A stretch of DNA of 64,000 nt from Whitmania pigra (Eukaryota > Annelida > Clitellata > Hirudinida > Haemopidae), in contig JAJTWR010000323.1 in assembly GCA_021613335.1 (NCBI GenBank), positions 212,501-276,500 of the forward strand. The letters run 5' to 3'. Below are positions 43,161 to 56,072 of the stretch, one piece after another. Made by a program: the position numbers and the translations under genes. How positions within the stretch are numbered: position 1 is the stretch's first letter; the number at the start of each line of letters is the position of its first letter. Below the pieces are notes generated by a model. The model ran no database searches, was not told the DNA's origin, and saw only the letters and a list, made by a program, of their open reading frames with translations.

Positions 43161-46044
43161 TTAATAGTTAAAACGGAAAACAGGGGCAATTGAACCTTGA
43201 GGATAGTTGAAGTTAGGATCATAGGTTTGGTATTTGTAGACTTCAATGTAGCACGGGCCCCAATCATAATCAATGTCCCGAGTCAGCCAACATTCATCGA
43301 TCGAGTCGTTATTTATTTTTTCAAGATCCTTCAACACGGGCTGTTCACTCTTAGGATTTAAATATAAAAGGTGCTTGCTAAATATTGTCAATGCAAATTT
43401 CTGATCATGCAGATTTGCATAATTACAAATTTCAAGTTCATCAAATCTGCCAAACAACCCAAACCTCTGCTGCAGCATCTCCTTCCTCCGTGATTTTCAC
43501 ATTCTCGACTCGAAAAACATTTTCCCCGTCGTCGACTCTCGATTCCTCGTGTCCGACAGACCGATTCCCGGGAGATGCCAACTCCATCAGTTCCCTGCTG
43601 TCGACTTCCCCGGTCGTGGGATGTTTTTCCAGGAGTGAACTTTCGGCCTCGTACCTGATGCTAGACGGAGCTAAGCTAGGCGGTCGAAGTGAAGATTTTA
43701 GAGTCTGAAATTGAGGATAACAAGGACTTGATGCAAATAATCGTTAAATGCAAAAAAATGAGATATCGCATTGCACTCGTGTTTACATCTTATCATCGAT
43801 CTTAACGAAGCCTCGTAAACACGAGCACCTTATCGTCAAACAACAATAACTCGCCATCGATGCGATAACCTCGGAAGCAAATCCACGATCGCCATCGCGA
43901 CGAACGATGGTGCTCGTCAGCTGCTTCTTGGAACTTGGAAGGGGATTACGACTTGCTGGAATTTCAAGGTCTTGTTTGGATGGACTTCCCTCTCCATCGT
44001 TATCAGAATCAGCTCGAGTTTGGATGTCGTCATCATCTTCATTATTGGTTTTCAGAACTCCCAGAAGATCAGTGATTTTCACAAAGTCAAGTTCTTTCTC
44101 TAATTAAGAGTATTTGATCATGAAGAAAATGTTTTTTCAATCGTATAAATGTTCATTACAAAGACATTTATTTAATGTAAAACAAAACCAACTTGAAACC
44201 AGATTCTGCTGAGGCGGTTTACGACATCTCCCTTCCATCTTGTTTGATTTTTTCTTTCTCAGACCCAAATTCCTTTTCTTCCTTCGAATCTTCGTCCTCT
44301 TTGACCTCGGAGGGGTGAAGTCGTCGTGGGAACGACCGGAGTCTTCGATTCGTGCACTTTTTGCAATTCGACCGCACGTCGGACCGACCTCGTCCGTTTC
44401 ACGATTCCCGATCAATGATTTGTTCTCGACGTCAGAAGATGAGTCGTCATTATGGCAACATCTGGGTTTCTCCAGATTAGCTTCCAAAATTTCAACAACA
44501 GGAAACTCGTCCACGTTCTTGAGATCATCATCAACGCGAGGAACAACTTTTAATGCCAAGGATGATTTTAGCTTCGGTTTTGGTTTAAGTAATGCCTTAA
44601 AAGTAACAGCATTTCTAGGGTTTGCACCAGATGCTTCAGAAACTGGAGCCTTTGACGATGGAAATTGCACATCAACCTTGTCAGGATATTTTGATTTTTT
44701 ATCGTCCAATCTGTTTTCATCGTCGTTTTTAAACTTCATTTCCAACTTTTTATCATTCTCCAAATTTATTTTCCAATTCATGGCTTTCATTGCAATGTCT
44801 CCATATTTAGGAAAGGAAGCTAAACGCTCTGTCTGTTTCTGAGTGGCCTCGTCCTTTGTCGTTGCATTCCTCTTGTTTTTTAGTGGTTCAAATAACCTGC
44901 CCTGCCTCATGAGTGGGGGCAATTTTACCATGGGATGAGGTGTTCCCTTTCTACATTTTGCACCCAAAAATTTATTTTTTGTCTCGACCGGTGTCACGTC
45001 TTCAGTCTCTTTATCGGAAGTCCTCTGTCGATCGGCCACTTCGTTCTCTTTGTCGGAAGCGTCCGACATCTTGGAAGTTCCTTGCTCCCGGTCGGAAGTG
45101 TCTTCGGTGATGAACGTCAGATTAAATTCCTCGCCTGTTACAGATTTTTGAAAAACACGAAATTCGAGTACAGAAAGCTTTTGACGAACAAAGTCAATAA
45201 ATTCTGAAAGGTCGAACAAATTGCGAGGCTAACTTCTTATGGTCGAAAGGTTGTCGATTTCTTCATCGGCTCCGATCATCGAACTGCTCCTCGGGGTAGA
45301 GTTGAATGCCGTCCAGTGGTCATCGTCGGGGTTGAAATCGTCGAAGCTACTGAAAGGCACATTTGCAAATGCAATGTCGCTGGCTTTGATGGACCCTTGT
45401 TTTGTTCCTAGAGGAATTGCTAAATGTCCACTTCCAGAATTCTCATTGATCACTGGAAATGATTAAGTGGAGTTTGAATAATTTGGCTAATGATTTGCAA
45501 AATGAAAAGTGTTACAATTACTATGAATTGTTGTTATTAATTATTACAATAATGTTTTAAAGTTCCTATTTTAAACTGTGAGAATGTTTGTCAATGTACA
45601 GGACATTTAAAAATCTATGTCAGTGATTATTCAATTGATGCACAAACCTAATAAATCATCTTCATCATCAAGGATTTTGATGGCTCCTCTAAAGTCCAAA
45701 GTTTGCCTAAAAATACCTACCCTTATTAAAAGCAGAAATAACATTCAGGGAACATTCAATAGATAATTGCCCATATCTAAATTCGTGGTTTGTGATAAAA
45801 ATAAGAACATAATTTGTAATTTAACTAAATTACCTATCACGTTGTTCGTCACAGTGTCTTGGCAACTCAATCTCTGGAAATGGGTCACCTTCAACAACCA
45901 AACTTGAAACTAGCACGCAGCAAAAAAATTATAAAGTTTGAAAAGCATTTAAAAGCTACCTTTATAGATTTCCTTCTTGTGGAAGGCTTTTCGCTGAGCT
46001 TTTGAATAAGTTTTTGGAGAATCATTCCAGAAAGAGTTGAACAT
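43161..46044 (-). CDS. Unrecognised 719-aa protein, eight exons
   Basis: I do not recognise this gene. A frame-consistent model (minus) is 46044-45960, 45909-45834, 45706-45648, 45452-45234, 45203-44193, 44099-43870, 43704-43465, 43400-43161. It totals 2160 nt, 719 aa. The start MFNSFWNDSPKTYSKAQRK follows a short AT-rich leader. The middle is hydrophilic and Lys/Asp/Ser-rich, with a basic run near TKIRRKKRNLGLRKKK that could be a nuclear localisation signal. The C-terminal 80 residues look folded, are aromatic-rich, and include ECWLTRDIDYDWGPCYIEVY. No signal peptide or membrane span is seen. Most junctions have good consensus. The exon 4-5 junction is doubtful: it needs a 30-nt intron or an alternative donor at 45284, and donor GTTGGT at 44192 is weak. 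Possibly a rapidly evolving nuclear protein. Confidence 0.55.
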
Positions 46045-46327
46045 TTTTAGCGAAAAAAATCAACTGACGATAGAACGCAAATATTTACATCAGCATTTCC
46101 CCAGGTCAATCGGCAGGCAATGAAAGCAGACGATATTATTTTGAGCGCCGCATTTTAGAATATTTGTTCACATTTCTAAGCAATATTATTTTTATAATAT
46201 ATTTTTGACAATAATGATTGTTGAGTTTACTATTTAAAAAATCTTATTTGTTTCGACTTATTAATTTAAGTTTCCATTTAGACATATGGCGAAAGTTTTG
46301 ACGCCGAATCGACTTTCTCTGTAAATT
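46045..46327. promoter_or_regulatory. Intergenic divergent promoter region
   Basis: These 283 bp separate the start codons of two divergent genes (minus at 46044, plus at 46328). They are AT-rich with a few GC-containing patches (for example ttgagcgccgcatttt near 46140). The bidirectional role is inferred from spacing alone; no specific motif is proven. Confidence 0.4.
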
Positions 46328-46964
46328 ATGTTCGGGCGCAGGGGTTCCGAGGGCGAAATTTCATCTCCCTGTCAAGTTGTTCCTTCTATAAGCCAAGATC
46401 AAAGAAATTGTTTTGCGTTTACTCCTCCGCGTTTGTACAATGAAAACTATTTCGACCCAACCCGTAAATTTGATATTGAAACGATTTATGAACATGTTTC
46501 CTTGGCCATTTATGTTGCATTCTTTTTCAGCCGTTCCATTGAGGCAACTTAACGATTTGGAATCAGTGCAAGTGGCTGATTTACTAGCTCGTGGTTACAC
46601 GCCTCCCCAATCTAGGAATCAGGTCGTTGATGACGACGATGTTCCAAGCATCACTACGGACGATGATGGATCAAGGGCGACTAATACCGAAAGCCAAGAC
46701 AACGGACATTTTAGGTATTCGTTTGAAACTTTGGTCTCTTCACCTCCAAGAATCGAGGAGGCTGTTTCCGACGATGTCGACGTTCAGACAATCTTGGACG
46801 TTCTGTGTTCGAGAGAGAACACTAATGACCGGTCAAATAAACCGGAATCCTCGGAAAAGGAGCAGCCAGCCCGCGCACTGGATTCGGAAAAGTACATGAG
46901 TGAAGAAGACATTTTTGTGAGCCGATGCGACAATGACGGTATCAATTGGTTGGAAAATTTGTAA
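46328..46964 (+). CDS. Small acidic protein of unknown function, two exons
   Basis: Exon 46328-46463 joins 46531-46964 across a 67-nt intron (C|GTAAAT ... ctttttcag), giving 189 aa. The N-terminal part is moderately conserved-looking (FTPPRLYNENYFDPT). The next segment is PVPLRQLNDLESVQVADLL, followed by an Asp/Ser/Glu-rich, probably disordered region and a C-terminus ending INWLENL. I do not recognise the family. It starts 283 bp from the ATG of the divergent gene at 46044, so the two may share a promoter. An alternative reading that runs through the donor gives a 74-residue product ending in-frame. Coding status is inferred from the frame join and composition. Confidence 0.6.
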
Positions 46965-47201
46965 CATTTCTTTTAACAGTGCTTTTAATAATTTTAATTC
47001 GAAGGCTTCTCTAAACGTTTCGATTTCGATGAGAATTTGCTGAGGTGATGAGGTCTAAAATATAGAAATGTCTTTAATACTAATGCAGAGCTGTTTGGCA
47101 GAGTTATTGCCGACATGAAATTTTAATCTGTGAGAGCTTTCGTGATAAAAAGCATTACACAGAAACTTCAAAGAATATTCCTTTCGGCGAATCCAATTAA
47201 G

Positions 47202-48053
47202 CTACAAAGACGTCGCGAACACCTTTTCTCGTTTCTCGGCGCCGTTGGGAGTCTGTTTCGAGACGAGGACGATATCCTTCTCGCCCATTATTCTGACGTG
47301 AAACGTTCCCTCTCTTTTCCTCTGCAGTTCTTTCTTGGCGTCGGATGCCAGCCTGCAGCTGATGAACGCCGATAAGACGCAGAATATTCCCTCCAGGGCC
47401 GTCACAGAGAGAGCCACGACGATCGTCAGATCCTTGGTCTCCTTCTGGAACATGTGGCCGTCGGTCGTCTCGTTGATGAGGCCCAGACGCAGAAGTTGAA
47501 TGCTCACCACGACCGTGACCAGAGAAACGACAGACAGAGCAGCGAAGCACATAATCTGGAAGGAGTAAGTCCAAGTTGAGGCGCGATGCGAACTTTAGAT
47601 TGAACGCTGACGATTACAAATCTAAGAAATGACCATTTCACGCGACATAAATTCTACCGATTTGCTGACGAATGTCTCGGATGGCTAACCACGTACGAAG
47701 TTCTCCTCTTTGAAACGCATGCCAATCCAGTGAGCCCGGTCATGAGAAACTGTCAATCGATAATTAATTCAATTAATCGACTCGATAACCAGAACGACGG
47801 GATGATTAACCTTCAATCAATGGCAATCCGTTCACGGTTGCATTCGCAAGTAAAATGCAAACGACTTTAAAATCTTGAATAATTTCAAGCCGAGAGGGAT
47901 ACTTACAAAAGCGCCACTCCAAATTGGGGAAACAACGTGAGCCAGCCAAATGTCTGCCCTTGCCGTCGAAACCACTCCCACGCAAATGCTGACCACTCCG
48001 GCCATTATGTGGCAGAAGGAACACAAGAGGGTTAAGATCAGGGCGAGGTTCAT
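47202..48053 (-). CDS. TMEM196-like four-span membrane protein
   Basis: Exons (minus) 48053-47907, 47749-47693 and 47555-47202 give 185 aa, close to vertebrate TMEM196. Four hydrophobic segments lie near residues 4-28, 43-62, 69-92 and 111-135. Family-like blocks are VVSICVGVVS, SPIWSGAF|FLMTGLTGLAC and the conserved ISCRLASDAKKELQRKREG just after the last span. The donor after exon 1 is a strong GTAAGT. NET at residue 96, in the loop between spans 3 and 4, could be N-glycosylated. The cytoplasmic tail ends EKREKVFATSL. The molecular function of the family is poorly known. The start is the first ATG after an acceptor-like ttacag, so an upstream coding exon cannot be excluded. Assignment rests on remembered similarity to TMEM196 (PVWSG and TCRLAS blocks). 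Confidence 0.72.
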
Positions 48054-49319
48054 CTTGAGCCAATCAGATGTCAGCTGTAACAGTTCCTCTGCTGGCGTTG
48101 TTGTTGTTGTTGTTGTTGTTGGTTCGAATGATTAGGATTTAAAATTTTCAAATTTCAAACCAACAGTTCAAATATTTAAATTTACAAATTAATGTCCAAA
48201 AAAATGGAAATTTATTTGAAAAATTTTGGAAATGAAGAATAAAATATTCTTGTTTCGTAAGAAAAAACTCACGATCGCTAAAACCATCGCCACTTTTATG
48301 AAGACATCGTAAGGTCTTTGTTTACCTTGTTGCCATGAAAAATATACACTTTTATTTTGCTTTTCAGTTTCCAAAGTCCACAGAATGAATGAATGACACC
48401 GAGGGAATTCACAAATCACTTTCAAAATTAATTTTTTTTCTTCGATTTAAATCTGCCAAGGAGGAGTAAAGTTTTCATTTAACAACATCCAATGAATTAC
48501 AAACGAATAGTTCCAGAGAATCGGATGAAAAGGAATGCGAATTGAGTATATGTATCCAAATGATCGATCGATGCAAGCCGACGTAAACGCTCTTTAGGCC
48601 TTGGGGTAAACTCAAGCTAGGATTCGAAGTTCCAGGGTTCGAGATAACTGGTTTTTAACATTAAAAATTATATATATTTGAAGAGCCAATATGCATAATG
48701 CACGAGACCCATTTAAAAAAATATTAAAATGTCACATTTCTCGAACAAAGGCAGTTGAAAGTAATGATCGAGTCTTCATTCAATCAGATGGAAGCAAGTA
48801 ACTGATTGAATGTAAACCATGTCAATGATTGACACGACTATCGATGATTCTTCAAGTTATTCCAATTTTCTAGGCAGCATCCACTAACAACTGCTAAGGA
48901 TTAAGTTGCTAAACCTCTGAACATATACGACATAGAAAACACTCTAAATTCTGTCGCCATCGTTGCCTGGCTGGAATGCACGCGGAATGAGAGACGTAAA
49001 GGCGCATTTTTCGCACAGGTGAAACTACAGGTGAGCAAAAAGCTCGTCTAGGTGAGGATGGAAAGCTGTGACACAGTTTTGTGTAATGACCATTCTCATT
49101 ACAACTGTGAAAAAGTAAAACCCCTGTGAATTTAATTTTTGATTTGACGACATTGAATTACTATGCAGTTATTAAAAAATTAAGTTACATTAACAAAAAC
49201 ACATAATTAATATTATTAATAAAACAACTTTGAAACCACAAATCAACTGACCTAATTTAAGTCACGTAACGCTGAAATCTGAAAGTCATTCTATTCTAAT
49301 CCATCTTTAAGATAGAAGT

Positions 49320-50350
49320 TATTGCCATCTTTCGAATGATTGAGGGTTTTTAATGGCGCCATCTTTCGAATGAAAAAGTTCTGTGCTTATTTATAAGCGC
49401 CATCTTTCGAATGATTGAGGTTTTACTATTGGCGCCATCTTACAAATAAATTAGTTTTTAATAGTTATTAATGCCATATTTCGAAAAATAAATAAATATA
49501 AAGCGCCATCTTTCAAATGATTGAAGTTTTAAAATATTTATTAGTGCCATCTTTCAAATAAAAATTAAATATAAAGCGCCACCTTTGGAATGAATGAGTT
49601 CTGTGTTTATATATACGCGCCACCTTTCGAATAAGAAATAAATATAAAGCACCATCTTTCGAATGATTAAAGTTTTAAATAGCGCCATCTTTCGAATGGA
49701 TGAGGTTTTTAAAATATTTATTAGTGTCATCTTTCGAATAAAAAATAAATATGAAGCGCCACCTTTCGAATGAATAAATTCTGTGTTTATTTATACGCGC
49801 CACCTTTCGAATAAAAAATAAATATAAAGCGCCATCTTTCGAATAGATGAGTTTTTCAAATATTTACTAGTACCATCTTTCGAATAAAAAATAACTATGA
49901 AACGCCATCTTTCGAATGAATGAGTTCTGTGTTTATTTATACGCGCCATCTTTCGAATAAAAAATAAATATGAAGCACCACCTTTCGAACGAATAAGTTC
50001 TGTAGTTATTTATATGCGCCACCTTTCGAATAAGAAATAAAAATAAAGCGCCATCTTTCGAATGGATGAAGGTTTAATATTTTTTAGTGCCATCTTTCGA
50101 ATAAAAAATAAATATGAAGCGCCATCTTTCGACTGAATGAGTTCTGTGTTTATTTATACGCGCCACCTTTCGAATACAAAATAAATATAAAGCGCCACCT
50201 TTCGAATGAATGAGTTCTGTAGTTATTTATACGCGCTATCTTTCGAATATGAAATAAAAATAAAGCGCCATCTTTCGAATAAAAAATAAATATGAAACGC
50301 TTTCTTTCGAATGATTTAAGTTTTTAATAGCGCCATCTTTCGAATGAAGA
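49320..50350. repeat. Dimeric minisatellite, 32/41-bp alternating monomers
   Basis: About 29 copies of the core GCGCCATCTTTCGAAT (with C/T and G/A variants) occur at spacings that alternate 32 and 41 bp through most of the array, a 73-bp dimer. After the core, one spacer is AAAAAATAAATATAAA-like and the other is GAATGAGTTCTGTGTTTATT-like. Each core contains the palindrome TTCGAA. It lies between the TMEM196-like and E93/LCOR-like genes. Confidence 0.93.
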
Positions 50351-51139
50351 AGCTTTGCTTTTTACTTAGAATATATTTTAAAATTATATTAGTATTTTTA
50401 TATTATTTATCAATAAACATGAAAAAAACGTGTTACAATTCACACTTTTAATGGGAGAAGCAAAAACAGCTTTTGACTGAAATGAAAAAATCGATTAAAA
50501 TGAAAAAAAAATTAATTCACTTCAAAAGGCGTTCATTGAAAGGCCATGTTTGTTACGATCGATGTAAAGTCTCTAAAACATATTCATAAAAACGAATAAA
50601 TTTGAATAAAAAACTTATTTTCAACCTTTCAATGAATAATTATTTCGAATTATGGTTATAATATATATAAGACTGTATTTATACACGATTAAAATTATTC
50701 AGGATTATAATTATATATATATATGTTATCATAATATTGGAATGTAAATTTATTGGATTATAATTATGGTAAAAATATAAAGGCTATGAATGATCGTAAT
50801 GATCCACATCATAGAGGTAAAGTATTTCCAAAAATAATGTTGCAGATCATTACGGACAATACTTAAAGTGATAAAATTAAGCATATTAATGAATGTCCGA
50901 TTACTGTAAATATTATTAATAATAATAATAATAAATGTTATAAAATTTATTATTTTAAATTCATAATTATTCATTGTCTCAAGAGAGTTTGGCTGAAGTA
51001 CAAAGCAGTTTTTGTGACGAAACAACAACAGATTTAATCGATCGATCGTCAAACACGACGACCAAAACCACCTCAAGTTGCACCACCAACGTCAGAAATG
51101 ATTGATAATAATAATAACAACAACAACAACAACAACAAC

Positions 51140-51171
<32 letters not shown>

Positions 51172-51172
51172 C

Positions 51173-51203
<31 letters not shown>

Positions 51204-51937
51204 AATAATATGATAGTAATAGTAACGATAATAACACTAATAATATAAACAGTACCAACAATAATAATGCAAATAGTGTTAATGTGACGAGTAATATTTG
51301 AACAAAAGTTATTTTATAGCAAATGAATGATTTATTTCATGAGAAATACTCATAAAAATTGTAAGATATTGAAACGTATCAGATACAATCCAATACAATG
51401 CTCAAAGAAAATAGACTTTCATTGACTAATAATAACTAGAATAAATCATGATAATGTATTCATAGAATCTGTGATTAATTAATTAATTATTATACCTTAT
51501 TACGTAACATATATTATATATTATTGTAGTTAATCAATGAGTATTTAATAAAGAATTAGATCTGAACGCCTATCTCGTCGAAGTCTTCAACTTAAGTCTG
51601 TGGAAGTTCTAATCTCTTGTGATTTCAGATAATAAATGCATAATAATATGATAATTATTGTTATTTATGTAATTACAATTTTATTATTCTTTAATAAACA
51701 AAATACTTAATAAAACTCTTGCATTTCAGAGAAAGAGTTAAGGCTCTATTGTACAAAATCGGGAGCTCCAACACGACTATCTGGACGGATTGAATAAGTA
51801 AGTGTACGAATAGATGAAAGATTACAGATGGATAAATGATTACGGATGGATAAATGATTATGAATGGATAAATGATTACAAATGGATAAATGATTACGGA
51901 TGAATAGACCTCGATAACTAATCCTCCGACGTGACCT
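50351..51937. other. 3' flank of the E93/LCOR-like gene
   Basis: AT-rich with an (ACA)n/(AAT)n tract at 51105-51200 and a GATTACGGATGGATAAAT-like repeat at 51815-51905 (four to five copies of about 20 bp). A minus-strand AATAAA lies at 51336-51331. Confidence 0.55.
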
Positions 51938-54067
51938 TCACTTTAAGGTCGACTTCAAATGATGAGGTCGAATGAGGCTCAGATGAATCTTCACCGCTTC
52001 CAGTGTTCTTTGAGGCACGATCGACGACGAGGACGACGACGACGAGGATGTCGCAGACACGTGACAGGGGTTAAGCTTTACGAGCAAGTCGGAAGCGGAA
52101 CCGATCTGCTCGGATGCCCTCGGAACAAACACTGCCGAACGGGTAGGGCAGACCAACGGAAAGAACGGAGACTTGGAAAACCTAGGAGCCAACCAGCCGT
52201 AAGGTGCAGGCAGACCTTCGAACATGCCAGAGTAGAACATCTTGTTCCTCATGATAACTTCGTTGTAGAAGGGATACCCGTAGCCGTACCGTGGATCGCC
52301 CGCGGTACCCTGCAAACCGGTGGCGAGTTCGGATTCCTTTCTAACCTTCGAAAATGTAGAAACCGCGTCCCCCGCGAGTCCTCGGCAGGAGAACGTTCGG
52401 CACGGAGGAGAAGACCGGACGGGAAACGGAGGAATGTTTTTGTCTTTTCCGACGAGGTAACCGTTCTTGAGGCGTTGATCCTGGGAGGATTTCTTGTTCC
52501 TCAGCAGATGTCTCTCCTTGACCTTGTATTCGAGGGTCGAGTGAGGCACGCCGAAATAACTTCCGGCCCTGTGGACGCTCATGTCCCCCTGCTGGACGGC
52601 CCTGACTGCCTCCAAAAGAAGCTGACGATTGTAGCGGCGGTACTGACCTCTCTTGGGCCGGGATTTCTTGGCGGAGGTGAGATTCGAACTGGAAGCATTC
52701 GGGCTCGCAAGACCGCACCACTTGTTGTCTGGCAAGTTGGACGATCGACCGGTCTTACTGTCTAAGTGCCCGCGCTGGAAAGTGTTTCGGTGCGACGCGA
52801 CCGAGGCATCGAGTCCTGGATAAGAGGCGAGGTCCAGAGGTTGGTCGACAGAGGTATGCATTTGCTCTTCGGACTTCATCATCATCATCATCATCGTTGG
52901 GGGAGGAGTCAGAGGATCTTCGGTAACTATGCCATCGTCGTGGTGATTGGTCACCTGGCGGTATTTTTCCAGAATGTTTTTGGCGATCACCGACATGATG
53001 AGGTGTCCGATGTTCTCGTTCGTGCAGAACAACGGATTTTCCCGGGTCTCCTCGGAGTGACTTTCGCCGTTTCTGAACTTCTCGATCTTGGTAAAATCAA
53101 GACTTTCTCTTTCGTTTTTCCACTTCGATGGATTTTCCAGCTCGTGTTTTTTCTCGTCTGCGTTACCGTCCTCCGATCCGTGAAATGTTGTTTGCTTCGA
53201 AACTCCACGATCCATCAATTCCGCTCCGTCGACCACGCAATGTTTGGTTGCCGATTGACATTTTCCGATTCCGAAGTTTTCATTTGAGGATTGAGTAGTT
53301 CCAGTATGACTTGATCGATCGATCGACGAGGATCCGAGTGATTGATCAATCAAGGATCTGATTGATTGATGATGATAGTGATGTTTGTTGCGTTGGATTG
53401 TGTCGTTGTGCTGATGCTGGTCATTGTTGACAGAAAGTTGGTGGACATTTGGATCCCATTGAGATGGTGAAACCCTTTGAAATGAAAATATTTAATTTTT
53501 TATTGTAATTTTGAGTGACATTTACACATTATCGTTAACATTATGATGTTCCTATAATTTCATGATATTTATTGTAATTATTAATTTAACTCATTTTAAT
53601 TATAAGTTAATTTTATAAAATTTTAATTTATATGATGTATCAAGTTTAAAATTACAAATTATACATAATTATTTAAATTAATAATTAGATAAAAATATTA
53701 TAAATAGATTAAAACTTACATCGATTGATTGAATATTTTCTCTGGCGTCCTCAGATCCAATGGAAAATCAAACGACCAATCATCGTCCTCCATTTTATTT
53801 GACCCCGATTCTGATTGGCTGTGAACTGTGAAAAATGGAAGCTTTGCTTGCATTTAAAAAAACAATAACATTTGTATAAAAATTAATTGAATGTTAATTG
53901 TATATTATTATTATTATTATTATTATTATTCCAAGTTAAGAAACAATGCCATCATTGAACAACTATAGTGCGTCGCGAAATTTCAACTTAATTATCGCCC
54001 AATTACCATTGTTATTGATCGACCTATTATCGCTTACATTGTTCTGTTGCAGTCACAATCATAATCC

Positions 54068-54105
<38 letters not shown>

Positions 54106-55704
54106 TAATAATATAATTATAATCACAGACACCTATGTCATTACTATCACAGCCACCAATGTCAACCTCATCATCATAGTTATCATTATCATCATCATCA
54201 TCACATTCAACATCATCATCATCATCATCAACATCATCATCATCATCATCATCATCGTCACCGAGATTTGATTCCAGTTCCGACGTGAGGCTGACTCTCG
54301 ACACGTCCTCAATCTGGTTGTGACAAAAGGAATTCATTGACAACAATTAGTGATGATGATGACGACGATGATGATGACGATGATGATAATGACGATGACG
54401 ACGATTATGATTATGTCTGTGATGATGACTCATCTCACCGAAGTTGAAGAGAACTTTCCATTTGAATCGTCAGGCAGCGGATGGTCCACATCTTTCAAAA
54501 AATTAATTTTTTTAAGTAATGTTAATTTGAAAACAATAATAATAATAACCGTAATAATAATAACAATAATAATAATAATAATAATATTTATGAATAAAAC
54601 ATATTAGTTCACTTGTAGTTCTGTTAAGGAAATGATTCGAGGCCTGTTGACCAAACAATGCTTCGGCAACCGCTTCAAATCCTGATCACAAAAAATTAAC
54701 TTAATATTACTAATTTTAATATTAGTTAACAATTAATTTCAATATTATTATTTATTTTAATATTATTAATAATATTTAATATGATCATTTTTAATTGAAT
54801 TAATAATAACATTGATAAAATATTGTGGCTAATAATATTTATTTATAACAAAATTAATTCCAAGTTATTATTGTTATTGTTACAATTATATATATTATTG
54901 TTATTTTTTTATTATCGATGTTATTGTTAATAATTCCACAAAGATGTTTTTTAAAACGTGGGGTTTCTCCATATTGTGACAAAAATCATTATAAGTCAAC
55001 TTGAATTTCAAGAATAAATTCAAATTAATTTTATTTAAATTTAAAAACAACTTATTTAAAAAAAAAGGCCCACATTTTTGTGTGACACGATTTATTTTTT
55101 TTATTTCTGCACCCGCGATGATGACGACGATGATGAATTTGAATCGATGATGATGGTGATACATCCTTTACATATATTCATCACCCTCATCATCATCATC
55201 ATCGTCGTCGTCGTCATCATCATCCTCATCAATATCATCGTCGTCATCATCAACATCATCGTCGTCATCATCGTCGTCATCATCATCATCATCATCGTCG
55301 TCATCATCATCATCATCATCATCATCGCTGAAGCACGTGTCTCGCGTAATTTTATCACAGCTCCGGATTTCGTAAAAACACAAAATCGATGTCCTTTTAT
55401 TGAGGTTATTATTCGAAACAATCGAATTTATTCTCCACTTTTGGCATTAAAATAATAATCTTTCCAAATAAAATAATAATTATTTCATTATCATACAATA
55501 TTTCATTTAGAAATTCTACAAATAGCTTAATTATATTAGTAACTTTTCAATTATAAAAATAGCCATAAATATCATTATATATACTTTCAACAAGGTCAAC
55601 TTCATCATCGCCATCTTCAAATCGCTCTTCATCACCATCATCATCATCATCGTCCTCCTCCTCCTCATCATCGTCGTCGTCCTCATCATCGTCATCGTCA
55701 TCAT

Positions 55705-55736
<32 letters not shown>

Positions 55737-55914
55737 TCATCATGAAGTACATCCTTCCAACCTGTCCACACCTGCATTTTCACCTTAATGACGAAATTTT
55801 TCACCTGAGCCTGAGTGAAGGGATTTCGGAAAATTTTGGTTTTAAGTGGCGATTGCACCTGTGGACCACTACCCCACCCATCACTACACGTTATTACTCC
55901 ACATCATCATCATC

Positions 55915-55962
<48 letters not shown>

Positions 55963-56041
55963 GTTTTCGTCGTCGTCATCAAACCTTACAAATTCAGTTT
56001 ATTAAAAACGCTCCGGTCTGTATTTTGAAATCTGGGGAGAC

Positions 56042-56072
<31 letters not shown>

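Noticed and set aside
49320..50350. CRISPR-like array
   Set aside because: The spacers are themselves repeated and of two fixed types, and the genome is animal; this is a tandem minisatellite.
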